Assembly: GCF_030733545.1 (NCBI RefSeq)
Contig: NZ_JASHIU010000007.1
Location: 101,344 to 165,343, forward strand
Reading direction: 5' to 3'
DNA from: Oceanicaulis sp. MMSF_3324
GTDB lineage: Bacteria > Pseudomonadota > Alphaproteobacteria > Caulobacterales > Maricaulaceae
Length of the DNA: 64,000 nt
Shown here: positions 16,053 through 24,810 of the stretch, one piece after another
Numbering within the stretch: position 1 is the first letter of the stretch
Layout of the letters: each line of letters opens with the position of its first letter
Position numbers and translations under genes: made by a program
Notes under the pieces: generated by a model
Told to the model about the DNA's origin: nothing
The model's database searches: none
Seen by the model: only the letters and a program-made list of their open reading frames with translations

Positions 16053-17201
16053 ATGGCGAAGGACGCGGCCGGCTCAGAGCCAGCGCGCCAGCGCCCGAAT
16101 CGAGGTCGGAAACCCGCCCGCCAGGATCCCGTTTACGGGGCCATCGATCTGGGCACGAACAATTGCCGCATGCTCTTGGCGCGGCGCACGCGGGGCGGTT
16201 TCCGTGTGGTCGACGCCTATTCCCGCATCGTCCGTCTGGGCGAGGGTATCACGGCATCTGGAGAGCTGTCCGAAGCGGCCATGGATCGCGCCGTTGAAGC
16301 GCTGGGCGTGTGTGCGGACCGCATCAAGCGCCGCAACGTCACCAAGCTGCGCGCCATCGCCACCGAGGCCTGCCGACAAGCCAAGAATGGCGAAGTCTTC
16401 CTTGAACGGGTGAAATCCGAAACCGGGCTCGATATGGAAATTATCGGACCGGAGGAGGAAGCGCGTCTGGCCGTGCAGGGCAGCCTCGACCTGCTTGATG
16501 AAAGCATGGACGCGGCGGTGGTCGTCGATATTGGCGGCGGCTCCACAGAGCTGTGCTGGGTGGATCTGGCCGAGTGGCGCAATCGCGGCGGCTATGAGAG
16601 CGGCGGGCGTCCGCCGCTGCGGGGCTGGTCGTCCATGCCTCTGGGCGTGGTGACCCTGTCCGAACGGTTTCCGGAACCCAAGAACGCCGATGATGCGGGC
16701 CGCGCTGAATGGTACGGCCAGATGAAAGCCTTCGCCCGCAAGCATCTCAAGCCGCCCAAGGGCGCGCGGCGTTTGAGGCCCGTATTCGAGTCGGGCCGTG
16801 CTCATATGGTGGGCACGTCCGGCACGGTCACCTCGGTGGCTGGCGTGCATCTCAACCTGACCCGCTATATGCGCGACAAGGTGGACGGCATGTGGATGAC
16901 CTCTGAAGAGGCCCATATCGCCTGCCAGCGTCTGGCGACGCAGGATCGCGCCGGTCGCGCGCGAGAGGGCTGTATCGGCCATGACCGCGCTGATCTGGTG
17001 CTGGCCGGTTGCGCCATTTATGAAGCGGTGATGGAAGCCTGGCCGACGGAACGCGTGCGGGTCGGGGATCGGGGCTTGCGTGAAGGCATGTTACTGAACC
17101 TGATGCGGCCCAAGCGTCGGCGCGGCCGCCGCGGCGCGGGCAAGCGCTCGGACGCAGCGAGCCCACAATCTGAGAAGAGAGACGGCCATGAGCAAGGATG
17201 A
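16053..17201 (+). CDS. Ppx/GppA-family exopolyphosphatase
   Basis: A 382-residue member of the Ppx/GppA phosphatases, which hydrolyse polyphosphate or pppGpp in the ASKHA (actin-like ATPase) fold. [17 protein letters not shown] near residues 29-45 is the phosphate 1 motif; [15 protein letters not shown] is phosphate 2; [16 protein letters not shown] is the adenosine-like block. The C-terminal tail is very basic ([15 protein letters not shown]). ATG 16053 follows AGGACGA. It overlaps rlmE by 14 bases, the coupling commonly seen in alphaproteobacteria. I cannot say whether polyphosphate or pppGpp is preferred. Confidence 0.9.
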   Translation: MAKDAAGSEPARQRPNRGRKPARQDPVYGAIDLGTNNCRMLLARRTRGGFRVVDAYSRIVRLGEGITASGELSEAAMDRAVEALGVCADRIKRRNVTKLRAIATEACRQAKNGEVFLERVKSETGLDMEIIGPEEEARLAVQGSLDLLDESMDAAVVVDIGGGSTELCWVDLAEWRNRGGYESGGRPPLRGWSSMPLGVVTLSERFPEPKNADDAGRAEWYGQMKAFARKHLKPPKGARRLRPVFESGRAHMVGTSGTVTSVAGVHLNLTRYMRDKVDGMWMTSEEAHIACQRLATQDRAGRAREGCIGHDRADLVLAGCAIYEAVMEAWPTERVRVGDRGLREGMLLNLMRPKRRRGRRGAGKRSDAASPQSEKRDGHEQG

Positions 17202-17943
17202 CGACAACGGCGAGGGGGAACCCGAACGCCGCCGCCGCCGGTCCGGTCCGGTCACCAAGGGCGGTGACGCCCGCTCGGCCAAGCAGTTCCGTACGCGCGT
17301 GAAAACCGCTCGCGGGCGCAAATATTCGTCCAAGCTCTGGCTCGAACGCCAGCTCAATGACCCCTATGTCGCCCGGGCCAAGCAGGAGGGCTATCGCTCT
17401 CGCGCGGCCTACAAGCTCATCGAGCTGGATGACAAGTTCGGCCTGATCAAGCCGGGCATGCGTGTGGCGGATCTGGGCGCGGCGCCGGGCGGCTGGGCGC
17501 AAGTGGCGCTCAAGCGCGGGGCTGAGCATGTGGCCGGTGTCGACCTGCTGGAGATCGAACCCATTGCAGGCGCCATCCTCATGCAACTCGACTTCACCGA
17601 GGAGGGCGCCGAGGACAAGCTCAAGGAAGCGCTGGGCGGGCCGGCCGATCTGGTGATCTCCGACCTGGCGCCCTGGACGACCGGGCACAAGTCCACGGAC
17701 CATTTGCGCATCGTGGCGCTGGTGGAGACGGCGGCCTATTTCGCCCTCGACGTGCTCAAGCCGGGCGGCGGATTTGTCGCCAAGGTGTTCCAGGGAGGCG
17801 CAACCGGTGAATTGCTGGACCTGCTCAAGCACCGCTTTGAAAAGGTGCGGCACTACAAGCCGCCGGCCAGCCGGTCTGAAAGCGCGGAGACCTTCCTGAT
17901 CGCGACGGGCTTCCGGCCCGAACGCAAAGAGGATGAGGACTGA
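17188..17943 (+). CDS. rlmE: 23S rRNA 2'-O-ribose U2552 methyltransferase RlmE (FtsJ)
   Basis: RlmE methylates the ribose of U2552 in 23S rRNA during late 50S assembly. The 251-residue protein has the SAM motif LGAAPGGW at 96-103 and the catalytic K-D-K-E tetrad at Lys76 (SRAAYKL), Asp159 (VISDLAP), Lys199 (FVAKVFQG) and Glu234 (SESAETFL). A basic N-terminal extension of about 45 residues ([22 protein letters not shown]) precedes the fold and is probably for RNA binding. It begins inside the end of ppx/gppA. A hairpin follows at 17953. Confidence 0.95.
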   Translation: MSKDDDNGEGEPERRRRRSGPVTKGGDARSAKQFRTRVKTARGRKYSSKLWLERQLNDPYVARAKQEGYRSRAAYKLIELDDKFGLIKPGMRVADLGAAPGGWAQVALKRGAEHVAGVDLLEIEPIAGAILMQLDFTEEGAEDKLKEALGGPADLVISDLAPWTTGHKSTDHLRIVALVETAAYFALDVLKPGGGFVAKVFQGGATGELLDLLKHRFEKVRHYKPPASRSESAETFLIATGFRPERKEDED

Positions 17944-17952
17944 GAGGCATCA

Positions 17953-17973
17953 GCCGGCGTTCAAGGCGCCGGC
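17953..17973. terminator. Hairpin between convergent rlmE and SRPBCC genes
   Basis: GCCGGCG at 17953-17959 pairs with CGCCGGC at 17967-17973 around seven bases. There is no T tract, so it is a weak terminator or simply a stabilising 3' hairpin. Confidence 0.4.
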
Positions 17974-17975
17974 GA

Positions 17976-18521
17976 TCAGTCCTCCACAGTGGCGAGATAG
18001 GCGCTGAGTTGCTGCATCGACCAGGCATTGCCTTGCAGGAAGAACTGCTTGAGCGCTTCGTCTGACTCCTCATAGCCGACGCCATGCACGGTCAGACGCG
18101 TGGTCTGCGCGTCTATCGCCTGAAATTCAAAGATCGACACCAGACGATCCAGCGTGTTCTGATCGATGGTGCCCGGCGGCGCCTGCACGGTTTTGAGCAC
18201 CAGCAATTCTTGCGGCAGATAGGCTTGGATCTCGATGACGATACTGTCGGGCGACCCCGCCTGGGGATTGTCGGCGTAGGACGCCTCGATCTGCCCGCCG
18301 ACCGCCAGGTCGATGCGCGCGAACGGCGCCGCCCAGCCTTCATACCCCGCTTCGGTGGTGAACGCGTCCCAGACCGCTTCCGCGCTGGCCTCCAGCACGA
18401 CGGTCTGGGTGACAACGGGGGACAGGCTCAGGGTTTCGACCTCGCCGACGGGCGTGTCCGCGGCGGCGACCGGCGCCAAGCCTACGAAACCGATCAGGGC
18501 CATCAGTTTGATGAACCGCAT
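17976..18521 (-). CDS. Secreted SRPBCC/AHSA1-domain protein
   Basis: A 181-residue protein with a Sec signal peptide (about residues 1-20, ending APVAAADT), so it is likely periplasmic. The mature part is a START-like SRPBCC domain of the AHSA1 type: VVLEASAEAVWDAFTTEAGYEGWAAP opens the fold and a C-terminal helix (ALKQFFLQGNAWSMQQLSAYL) closes it. Such domains bind hydrophobic ligands. Export is uncommon for this family. The ligand is unknown. Confidence 0.8.
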   Translation of the reverse strand: MRFIKLMALIGFVGLAPVAAADTPVGEVETLSLSPVVTQTVVLEASAEAVWDAFTTEAGYEGWAAPFARIDLAVGGQIEASYADNPQAGSPDSIVIEIQAYLPQELLVLKTVQAPPGTIDQNTLDRLVSIFEFQAIDAQTTRLTVHGVGYEESDEALKQFFLQGNAWSMQQLSAYLATVED

Positions 18522-18696
18522 GCGCTCGCTCCTCCATGAAGTGTGGGCGTCAGAATGCCTGATTGCCGAGGGCGTGGCGAGCGCTCCGTAAGAATGTCCA
18601 AGAGGTAAACGCCGTTCACTTTTTGCTTGGCGTGTTCATTCATATGTGGATACTCCCATGCAGGGCGGTATGGAAAAGACCGCCGGGAGGACAGAC

Positions 18697-19467
18697 ATGA
18701 CTGAACAGCCAGCGGCTTGCCCGCCCTATCCGTGGGAACCCTTCAATCCGATTCGCGCCTGGAACGCGTTCTGGGGGCTCGTCGGAGATCGGGATGATAC
18801 ACGCTATGTCTTCGCCTTTTTCCGGGCGGTGAACGGGCAGAGCATGGGCAATATCTTCGAGCGCTTCGTCGCTTGCGAGTTTGGTCAAAGCCAGATCGAG
18901 GACCGCACGCGCTTCGCTGACAAGCTGCTCGACCGCAAGACCCTGGAATCCTACGGACCTGGCACATTTGCGGCGGCGTATCTCAAATATCTCGACAGCG
19001 AGAATCTGGATCCGCTCGGCGTGCACACGGCGGCGGTGGAGAACGCGCCCGAGCTCTATGCGCAGCTTGAGCGGGACTATCCCGAATTCGCCGCCATGAC
19101 CTACACCTTCCACCTCGCGCACGACCTGCATCATGTGCTGACCGGCTATGGTCGTGATCCCCTGGGCGAGGCGCTTTTGCTGACCTTCAACGGCAATCAG
19201 AACGGCACGCGCGGCTCACGGCTTCTGGGCATGTTCGCCGGTTTGCGGATTCGATCGGAAATCTGGCAATGGCCTGTGGGGCGCATGATGTCGAACGCCC
19301 GTCATATGGCGCGCGAGGCGCGCGATTTCATGACGGTGGACCTGACCGATTATCTTCATTTGCCGCTGGAGGAGGCGCGTGAGCGTCTTCAGGTTCGGCC
19401 GGATCCGCTTTATCGCCAGGTCCGGGATGAATGGACGGGCCCCGAACCGGTGACCGCCAAGGCCTAG
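18697..19467 (+). CDS. Coq4-family ubiquinone biosynthesis protein
   Basis: A 256-residue Coq4-like protein. Eukaryotic Coq4 takes part in ubiquinone synthesis, recently linked to oxidative decarboxylation of the ring. The family metal-site signature HDxxH appears as AHDLHHVLTGYGRDPLGE at 141-158, supplying His142, Asp143, His146 and Glu158. ATG 18697 is preferred over 18646 because GGGAGG lies 6-11 bases before it. It is followed head-to-tail by a receiver-domain gene on the opposite strand, with a four-base overlap of ends. Quinone work would fit an aerobic marine bacterium, but the activity is inferred from eukaryotic homologues. Confidence 0.85.
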   Translation: MTEQPAACPPYPWEPFNPIRAWNAFWGLVGDRDDTRYVFAFFRAVNGQSMGNIFERFVACEFGQSQIEDRTRFADKLLDRKTLESYGPGTFAAAYLKYLDSENLDPLGVHTAAVENAPELYAQLERDYPEFAAMTYTFHLAHDLHHVLTGYGRDPLGEALLLTFNGNQNGTRGSRLLGMFAGLRIRSEIWQWPVGRMMSNARHMAREARDFMTVDLTDYLHLPLEEARERLQVRPDPLYRQVRDEWTGPEPVTAKA

Positions 19468-19841
19468 AGCCCCGGCGCCGGACGCCCGTTGAGCAGGTAT
19501 TCCATGACCTCGGGGTCCTGGATGTCGAGCTTTTCGTAGGGGCCCAGAAGCCGCAGCCGGCTTTTGGGCTTGCCCGGCCCGAGGCGGCGCGCGGTCAGCA
19601 TCACGACAATCCCCTCAAACCCGCATTCTTCGAGTGCGGGCAGGCTTTCGACGTAATCGCTATGAGGCGGGACGCGACGATCGAGAAAGACGAGGTCGTA
19701 GCCGGGCGCCTTGCTGTCTTCGCAGAACTGGTTGACGGAACTGTAGTGGTCGAAATCGAACGAGCCGCGAACATGTTCGGCCAGCCCTGACAGAATTGTC
19801 ATCTCGACCGGATCGTCATCAATCACCGCAACGCGTCGCAT
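19464..19841 (-). CDS. Stand-alone response-regulator receiver domain
   Basis: A 125-residue CheY-like receiver without an output domain. The acidic pocket is Asp8-Asp10 (VIDDDP), the phosphoacceptor is Asp54 (LVFLDRRVP), and the switch and salt-bridge residues are Thr83 (MLTARR) and Lys104 (YEKLD). Start ATG 19841 begins MRRVAVIDDD; the frame is open further upstream without homology. No histidine kinase is adjacent, so the partner is unknown. It is divergent from guaB across 170 bp. Confidence 0.88.
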   Translation of the reverse strand: MRRVAVIDDDPVEMTILSGLAEHVRGSFDFDHYSSVNQFCEDSKAPGYDLVFLDRRVPPHSDYVESLPALEECGFEGIVVMLTARRLGPGKPKSRLRLLGPYEKLDIQDPEVMEYLLNGRPAPGL

Positions 19842-20011
19842 CAAAGTTTCCTTATACCTGTCAGGGGGGTGCGCGAGTTTCGCGCTCAGGTTGGTTAAGC
19901 ATAACCTTGCGCAGCTATAGGAGCAATCCATAGCACGATGCGGCTAAATAGCCTTGCGCTCGGCTTCAAACCTGCTAAAGCGGCCACGCAAGAGACAAGG
20001 AGGCCTCCCCC

Positions 20012-21484
20012 ATGCAGATTCGCGAGGGGCTCACCTTTGACGACGTGCTCTTGCAGCCCGGTTCGTCTGAGGTTTTGCCCGCTGACGCTTTGGTGCAGAC
20101 CCGGCTGACGCCGTCTATCACCCTGAACATTCCCATCCTCTCGGCCGCCATGGATACGGTGACTGAAGCTGGTCTGGCGATCGCCATGGCCCAGGATGGC
20201 GGCCTGGGCGTGATCCATCGCAATCTGACCAATGAAGAGCAGGCCGAAGAAGTCCGCCGGGTCAAACGCTATGAAAGCGGCATGGTGGTCAATCCGATCA
20301 CCATTTCGCCCAAGGCGACCCTGGCCGAGCTCCAGGCGCTGATGAACCACCACAAGATTTCCGGCATCCCGGTCGTCGAGGGCGGCGAAGGCGTGAACGG
20401 CAAGCTGGTGGGCATCATCACCAACCGCGATGTGCGTTTCGCCGACGACATGAACCAGCCGGTGTCCTCGCTGATGACCCATGAGGGTCTGGTGACGGTC
20501 AAGCCGGGTGTGGATCAGGGTGAAGCTCGCCGTCTGCTGCACAAGCACCGCATCGAGCGCCTGCTGGTCGTTGATGATGAAGGCCATTGCGTGGGCCTCA
20601 TGACCGTCAAGGACATGATCAAGGCGGAAGCCTATCCCAACGCGGCCAAGGACGAGCATGGCCGTCTGCGCGTCGCCGCCGCCTCCACCGTGGGCGATGC
20701 CGGGTTCGAACGCGCCGAAGCGCTGATCGACGCTGGCGTGGATGCGGTTGTCATCGACACCGCGCACGGCATGTCCGCCTCGGTGCTCGAACAGGTCAAG
20801 CGTATCAAGGCGGCTTCGAACGCCACCCAGGTGATCGCCGGCAATGTGGCGACCTATGACGGCGCGCGCGCCCTGTTTGATGTGGGCGCGGACACGGTGA
20901 AGGTGGGCATCGGCCCGGGCTCGATCTGCACCACGCGGGTCGTCGCCGGCGTGGGCGTGCCCCAGCTGACCGCCGTCATGGAATGCCGCCGCGCCGCGGA
21001 CGGGTTTAACGGTTCGATCATCGCCGATGGCGGTATCAAGTATTCCGGCGACCTGGCGAAAGCCATCGCGGCGGGCGCCGATTGCGTGATGATGGGCTCG
21101 ATGCTGGCCGGCACCGAGGAAGCGCCCGGCGAGACCTTCCTGTACAAGGGCCGGGCCTATAAATCCTATCGCGGCATGGGCTCTGTGGGCGCCATGGCGC
21201 GCGGCTCGGCGGACCGGTATTTCCAGAAGGAAGTCACCGACCGCATGAAGCTGGTGCCTGAAGGGATTGAAGGCCAGGTGCCGTACAAGGGACCGGTCGC
21301 GCCGATCCTGCACCAGATGGTCGGCGGTCTGCGCGCCGCCATGGGCTATACTGGCGCCAAGACGATCAAGGACTTCCAGGAGAAGGCCGAGTTCGTGCGC
21401 ATCACCAATGCGGGCCTGAAGGAAAGCCACGTCCATGACGTGACGATCACCCGCGAAGCGCCGAACTATCCCACGCCGTCCTAG
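20012..21484 (+). CDS. guaB: IMP dehydrogenase
   Basis: GuaB oxidises IMP to XMP with NAD+, the committed step of guanine nucleotide synthesis. The 490-residue protein is full length. The TIM barrel begins at residue 1 ([11 protein letters not shown]), two CBS domains occupy about 95-205, the active-site loop GPGSICTTR has catalytic Cys306, and [12 protein letters not shown] and [13 protein letters not shown] follow. GuaA, which makes GMP from XMP, lies 6 kb downstream on the same strand after other genes, as in many alphaproteobacteria. A palindromic terminator follows. Confidence 0.98.
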   Translation: MQIREGLTFDDVLLQPGSSEVLPADALVQTRLTPSITLNIPILSAAMDTVTEAGLAIAMAQDGGLGVIHRNLTNEEQAEEVRRVKRYESGMVVNPITISPKATLAELQALMNHHKISGIPVVEGGEGVNGKLVGIITNRDVRFADDMNQPVSSLMTHEGLVTVKPGVDQGEARRLLHKHRIERLLVVDDEGHCVGLMTVKDMIKAEAYPNAAKDEHGRLRVAAASTVGDAGFERAEALIDAGVDAVVIDTAHGMSASVLEQVKRIKAASNATQVIAGNVATYDGARALFDVGADTVKVGIGPGSICTTRVVAGVGVPQLTAVMECRRAADGFNGSIIADGGIKYSGDLAKAIAAGADCVMMGSMLAGTEEAPGETFLYKGRAYKSYRGMGSVGAMARGSADRYFQKEVTDRMKLVPEGIEGQVPYKGPVAPILHQMVGGLRAAMGYTGAKTIKDFQEKAEFVRITNAGLKESHVHDVTITREAPNYPTPS

Positions 21485-21506
21485 GCCGAAGGATTGATCT
21501 CAACGC

Positions 21507-21540
21507 AAAAGCCCGGCGCGCGCGCCGGGCTTTTTGTTTT
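21507..21540. terminator. Terminator after guaB
   Basis: The perfect 20-bp palindrome at 21511-21530 (GCCCGGCGCG mirrored by CGCGCCGGGC) has AAAA before it and TTTTTGTTTT after it, giving a bidirectional terminator for guaB and the converging gene at 21545. Confidence 0.9.
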
Positions 21541-21544
21541 GGGG

Positions 21545-22294
21545 TCAGAGCGCGAGCGCCTCTCGGGACCGCTCGGTCAGCATCTCCATCGCTGCCAGAT
21601 AGGGGGCGGGACCGAAGCTGAGGCGACGAGCGCCCGCCTGTTTCATGATCCGAAGCTGGTTCACATCGCCGACCATGACATTGATCGGCGCGCCGATCCG
21701 TTCGACCAGCTTTGCGACGAGGTCGGGATCTTTCAAGCCGGGAAAGAATATCCCGTCCGCGCCTGCATCCACATAGGCGTGGGCGCGCTCGATGGCGTGC
21801 TCCATCCGTTCGCTGGGGTGGGTCGGGTCTTCAGGATCAAAGAAGACTTCGCTACGTGCATTGATGAACAAGGGCTCACCTTCAGACGACTGAGCGCTGA
21901 CGATCGCGCGTAGCTTGGCGGTGAATTTCTCGATCAGCACGGGGCTTGCCGTCTTGCGATCGCGATCCTCGATATTGATGCCCACCGCGCCGGTATTGCG
22001 CATTCGCAAGGCGTGATCGGCGACTTCGGCGGGGTCTTCGGAATAGCCGGTTTCGATATCCACGGTCAGGGGCACGGACAGGGTTTTGGCCATGCGGCGG
22101 GTGATGCGTTCAAGCCATTCAAGCGGCAGGGATTCGCCATCCTCAAATCCAAGCGCGGCGGCGACCGCCCAGCTGGAGGTGGCGATGGCCTTGGCGCCGG
22201 AGCGTTCAATGGCGAGCGCACTGCCCGCATCCCAGGCGTTGAACAGCACCAGCGGATCGCCGGGCGCATGCAGTTTGGCGAATTTTGCGTACAT
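21545..22294 (-). CDS. Isocitrate lyase/PEP mutase-family protein
   Basis: A 249-residue TIM-barrel protein of the isocitrate lyase/phosphoenolpyruvate mutase superfamily, whose members make or break C-C or P-C bonds next to a carboxylate. Family blocks are FNAWDAGSALAIERSGAKAIATSS, VDIETGYSEDPAEVADHALRM with the metal-binding acid, GINIEDRD and DGIFFPGLKD. The KKCGH-type cysteine motif of true isocitrate lyases is absent, so it is an uncharacterised subgroup common in proteobacteria. The product is uncertain. Confidence 0.85.
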   Translation of the reverse strand: MYAKFAKLHAPGDPLVLFNAWDAGSALAIERSGAKAIATSSWAVAAALGFEDGESLPLEWLERITRRMAKTLSVPLTVDIETGYSEDPAEVADHALRMRNTGAVGINIEDRDRKTASPVLIEKFTAKLRAIVSAQSSEGEPLFINARSEVFFDPEDPTHPSERMEHAIERAHAYVDAGADGIFFPGLKDPDLVAKLVERIGAPINVMVGDVNQLRIMKQAGARRLSFGPAPYLAAMEMLTERSREALAL

Positions 22295-22645
22295 GAAAAT
22301 GCTCCCTCATCATCCAGAACGCGTTTCGCCGCAATGACGGCAGGCGCGCTCGTTTATGTGTCTTTCAGGTCGATAATTGAACAGGTTCAGCGTTAAGGGA
22401 TTCTTTGGGATTCTGGCGGCGCTTGCTGTCTGGTCCTGGATGTGATGAGGGAAGAGCGTGAAATTCACGCCGCGCCTGTGTATCAGAGCTCCCCGGAGCG
22501 TAGCTCCGCAAGCGCAAAGCGCGCCCGCCGCATGGCGGAACTAAAAAACAAACCGGAGCTTTGCTCCGCAAGCGCGATCGCGCGTCGGCCGAATGGCTGA
22601 ACACCTAAAGGCCTGAACGGCCTGGAGAAGAAGAGAGACCTTCCC
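22295..22645. other. 351-bp gene-free stretch with hairpins and a tandem repeat
   Basis: No convincing gene is present between the two flanking genes. The stretch holds a small palindrome at 22456-22470 (GCGTGA, AAT, TCACGC) and the two-copy three-hairpin repeat at 22493-22612, followed by a short GGCC...GGCC inverted segment (about 22609-22622). The ribosome binding site of the next gene (GGAGAAGAAGAGAG) begins at about 22622. The rest shows nothing I can name. Confidence 0.6.
22493..22612. repeat. Two tandem 60-bp units, each with three hairpins
   Basis: Unit 1 (22493-22552) and unit 2 (from 22553) share CCGGAGC, GCTCCGCAAGCGC and the GCGCG block, then diverge in detail. Each unit can form three consecutive hairpins: GGAGC/GCTCC with a three-base loop; GCGC/GCGC (unit 1 with AAA loop, unit 2 as the palindrome GCGCGATCGCGC); and CCGCC/GGCGG in unit 1 or GGCC/GGCT in unit 2. 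Where the sequence differs, pairing is kept, including a G-T-type pair in unit 2. That suggests a structured RNA or a mobile palindromic repeat. It ends about 35 bp before the methyltransferase gene. Confidence 0.65.
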
Positions 22646-23962
22646 ATGCGTGACGCAGGACGGATCGCGGGCGCCATAGAAGTGCTCGATGCGGTGATGA
22701 ACCGGCACCAGCCGGTGAAGGACGCCCTGCGCGACTGGGGCAAGGCGCATCGCTTTGCAGGCTCGGGCGATCGCGCTTGGATGTCGGGCCTGGTGCTGGA
22801 CGCGCTGCGCCGCCGGGGCTTTCTGCGCCATGTGATGGGCGAGGATACGCCGCGCGCGCTGGTGCTGGGCGCGCTGACCTATGCCTGGGGCATGGATGCA
22901 GCCGCAATCAGTGCGACCTTTGAGGGGGATGAGCATGCGCCTGAGCCGCTGACCGAGGCCGAGATTGCGGGCCTCTCAAACGGTGCGCCTGATGATACGC
23001 CGCTTCATATTCTCGCCGATGTGCCTGAATGGCTGGGGCCGAGCTTTGAGCGCGCCTATGGCGCGGATGCCGCCGCCGAAGGTCAGGCCATGGCGGGTCG
23101 GGCGCCGGTGGATCTGCGGGTGAACCGCCTGAAAGCCGAACCGGAAAAAGCGTTCGGCGCAGTTTCGTCCAAGATCAAGGGTATTGAGGCCTCTGACCTG
23201 ACGCTGGATGGCTTGCGCATTCCCGAAACCGATCCGCGCGCCAAGGCGCCGGGCGCTGAGAGCATTCCCGCCTTCGGCAAGGGCTGGGTCGAGGTGCAGG
23301 ATATCGGCTCCCAGCTCGCCGCGCTGGCGGCGGGCGATATCAAGGGCGCGCAAGTGCTTGATTATTGCGCCGGGGCGGGGGGCAAGACCTTGGCTCTGTC
23401 GGCGCTGATGGAAAACACCGGCCAGCTTTACGCCTGGGATTATGACGGGCGTCGCCTGCGCGCGATCTGGCCGCGCCTGCAACGCTCGGGCGCGCGCAAT
23501 GTGCAGGTGCGTGACGGCAAGGAAGCGGAAACGCTGGGCGATCTCGAAGGCAAGCTCGATTGCGTCTTCATGGATGCGCCGTGCTCGGGCTCGGGCACCT
23601 GGCGGCGCCGTCCGGACAGCAAATGGCGTCTCAAAGAAGAAGCGTTCAAACGCCGTCAGTCCGAACAGGATGAAGTGCTGTCCAAGGCCTGGCGCTTCGT
23701 CAAACCGGGCGGGCGTCTCGTCTATGTGACCTGCTCGGTCCTGCCCGAAGAGAACGAGGACCGGGTGGCGGGCTTCCTTGAGGCGCACCCCGAATTCACG
23801 CCCGTGCCCGCCAGCGAGGCCATGGCCCAGTCAGGCCGCCTGTCCGAGGGCGCGCAGGATCGCCTGAAGGCCATTGAGGGCCGCTTCGGCGCCCTCCAGC
23901 TCACCCCGCATCGCACCGGCACGGACGGCTTTTATGTCTGCGTGATGGAGCGGGCGAAGTAA
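22646..23962 (+). CDS. RsmB/NOP-family RNA m5C methyltransferase
   Basis: A 438-residue SAM-dependent RNA cytosine-5 methyltransferase. The N-terminal part (about 1-140) resembles the NusB-like RNA-binding domain of RsmB. The catalytic domain has LDYCAGAGGKTLALSAL for SAM binding, DAPCSGSGTWRRRPD with Cys313 and VYVTCSVLPEENE with Cys363, the two-cysteine pair of the NOP2/Sun family. Most relatives act on 16S rRNA C967. I leave the symbol blank because paralogues exist in alphaproteobacteria. It lies between guaB and guaA, preceded by the hairpin repeats and followed by a strong terminator. Confidence 0.9.
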   Translation: MRDAGRIAGAIEVLDAVMNRHQPVKDALRDWGKAHRFAGSGDRAWMSGLVLDALRRRGFLRHVMGEDTPRALVLGALTYAWGMDAAAISATFEGDEHAPEPLTEAEIAGLSNGAPDDTPLHILADVPEWLGPSFERAYGADAAAEGQAMAGRAPVDLRVNRLKAEPEKAFGAVSSKIKGIEASDLTLDGLRIPETDPRAKAPGAESIPAFGKGWVEVQDIGSQLAALAAGDIKGAQVLDYCAGAGGKTLALSALMENTGQLYAWDYDGRRLRAIWPRLQRSGARNVQVRDGKEAETLGDLEGKLDCVFMDAPCSGSGTWRRRPDSKWRLKEEAFKRRQSEQDEVLSKAWRFVKPGGRLVYVTCSVLPEENEDRVAGFLEAHPEFTPVPASEAMAQSGRLSEGAQDRLKAIEGRFGALQLTPHRTGTDGFYVCVMERAK

Positions 23963-23981
23963 GCGCTGATCAATCGAAGAA

Positions 23982-24010
23982 AAAAGGCCCCGGCGTTGCC
24001 GGGGCCTTTT
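23982..24010. terminator. Bidirectional terminator
   Basis: AAAAGGCCCCGGC at 23982-23994 pairs perfectly with GCCGGGGCCTTTT at 23998-24010 around GTT. It ends the methyltransferase transcript on one strand and copB on the other. Confidence 0.93.
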
Positions 24011-24012
24011 GT

Positions 24013-24810
24013 TTAGAACCAGATGCGCACACCGGCGAGGAGGGCGGTTTCCTCCACCTCATCGCCCAGGGAGCGGGCGAGGCTGGCGGTTTCGCCCAGC
24101 TTGCGCTCCCAGCTGACGCCCACATAGGGGGCGAACTGGCGGCGGATTTCATAGCGCAGGCGTAGCCCCGCCTCGACATCGGTAAATCCCGTGCCCTGAT
24201 CGAGCGTTGGCGCGTCACCGAAGGCAAAGCGGGTCTCGACGACCGGCTGCAGGATCAGGCGCTGGGTGAAGAGGATTTCGTACTCCACCTCCGCCTCGAT
24301 GGCGGCGCCGGCCTCCCCGCCCAGATAGGCATGGGCGTTCACCTCGAACCAGTAGGGCGCAAGCCCCTCGACCCCGATCACGCCCTGGGTCTCGTCCGGG
24401 CCGAACTCATGGCGCAGGCCAGTCTGGACGTTGAAATAGCGGGTCGCAGCGCGGCTGTAGAGAAGCTCCACCTCGCCGCCGTCAAAGCTGTCCTCGTCAG
24501 GCAGATACGCGCCCTTGACGTTCATGACGAGGCGATTGATGTCGCCGCCGGTCCAGACGCCGCCTTCCCATTTGAGGGCGGTCTCGCCGTCATGGTCCTG
24601 CCATTCAAAGCGTTCCAGCATCGCCATGGAGTGTTGCGTGGCGCCGGAATGGTGCAGCACGTCATGACGCGCCTGGGCCATTACATCGGCGTCGAAATAC
24701 CGGTCCGCGGCGTTCCATAGCGGTTCGTCATGACCCTCGTCATGGCTTTGCGCGAAAGCGGGGGCGGCGATAAGGGCGCAGGCCGCGCCCAGAAGGAATG
24801 AGCGGATCAT
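24013..24810 (-). CDS. copB: Copper resistance outer-membrane protein CopB
   Basis: A 265-residue CopB/PcoB-family beta-barrel of the outer membrane that works with CopA in periplasmic copper handling. A Sec signal peptide ends at AFAQ (residue 20) and a short His-rich stretch (SHDEGHDE) follows. The barrel has VELLYSRAATRYFNVQTGLRHEFGPDE and ends TALLAGVRIWF with the terminal Phe. The N-terminal Met/His repeat region of pseudomonad CopB is short here; most metal-binding repeats instead sit in CopA. The start overlaps the copA stop by four bases. Confidence 0.92.
   Translation of the reverse strand: MIRSFLLGAACALIAAPAFAQSHDEGHDEPLWNAADRYFDADVMAQARHDVLHHSGATQHSMAMLERFEWQDHDGETALKWEGGVWTGGDINRLVMNVKGAYLPDEDSFDGGEVELLYSRAATRYFNVQTGLRHEFGPDETQGVIGVEGLAPYWFEVNAHAYLGGEAGAAIEAEVEYEILFTQRLILQPVVETRFAFGDAPTLDQGTGFTDVEAGLRLRYEIRRQFAPYVGVSWERKLGETASLARSLGDEVEETALLAGVRIWF

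Noticed and set aside
17976..18521. Reading the SRPBCC gene as a cytoplasmic polyketide cyclase
   Set aside because: A clear signal peptide and AHSA1-type opening block argue against it.
19895..21436. Long minus-strand frame opposite guaB
   Set aside because: It is antisense to a full-length, well-conserved guaB and translates to a His/Arg/Gly-rich sequence typical of GC-rich shadow frames.
22493..22612. Tandem repeat as a CRISPR array
   Set aside because: Only two units, with divergent repeats, no unique spacers and no cas genes nearby.
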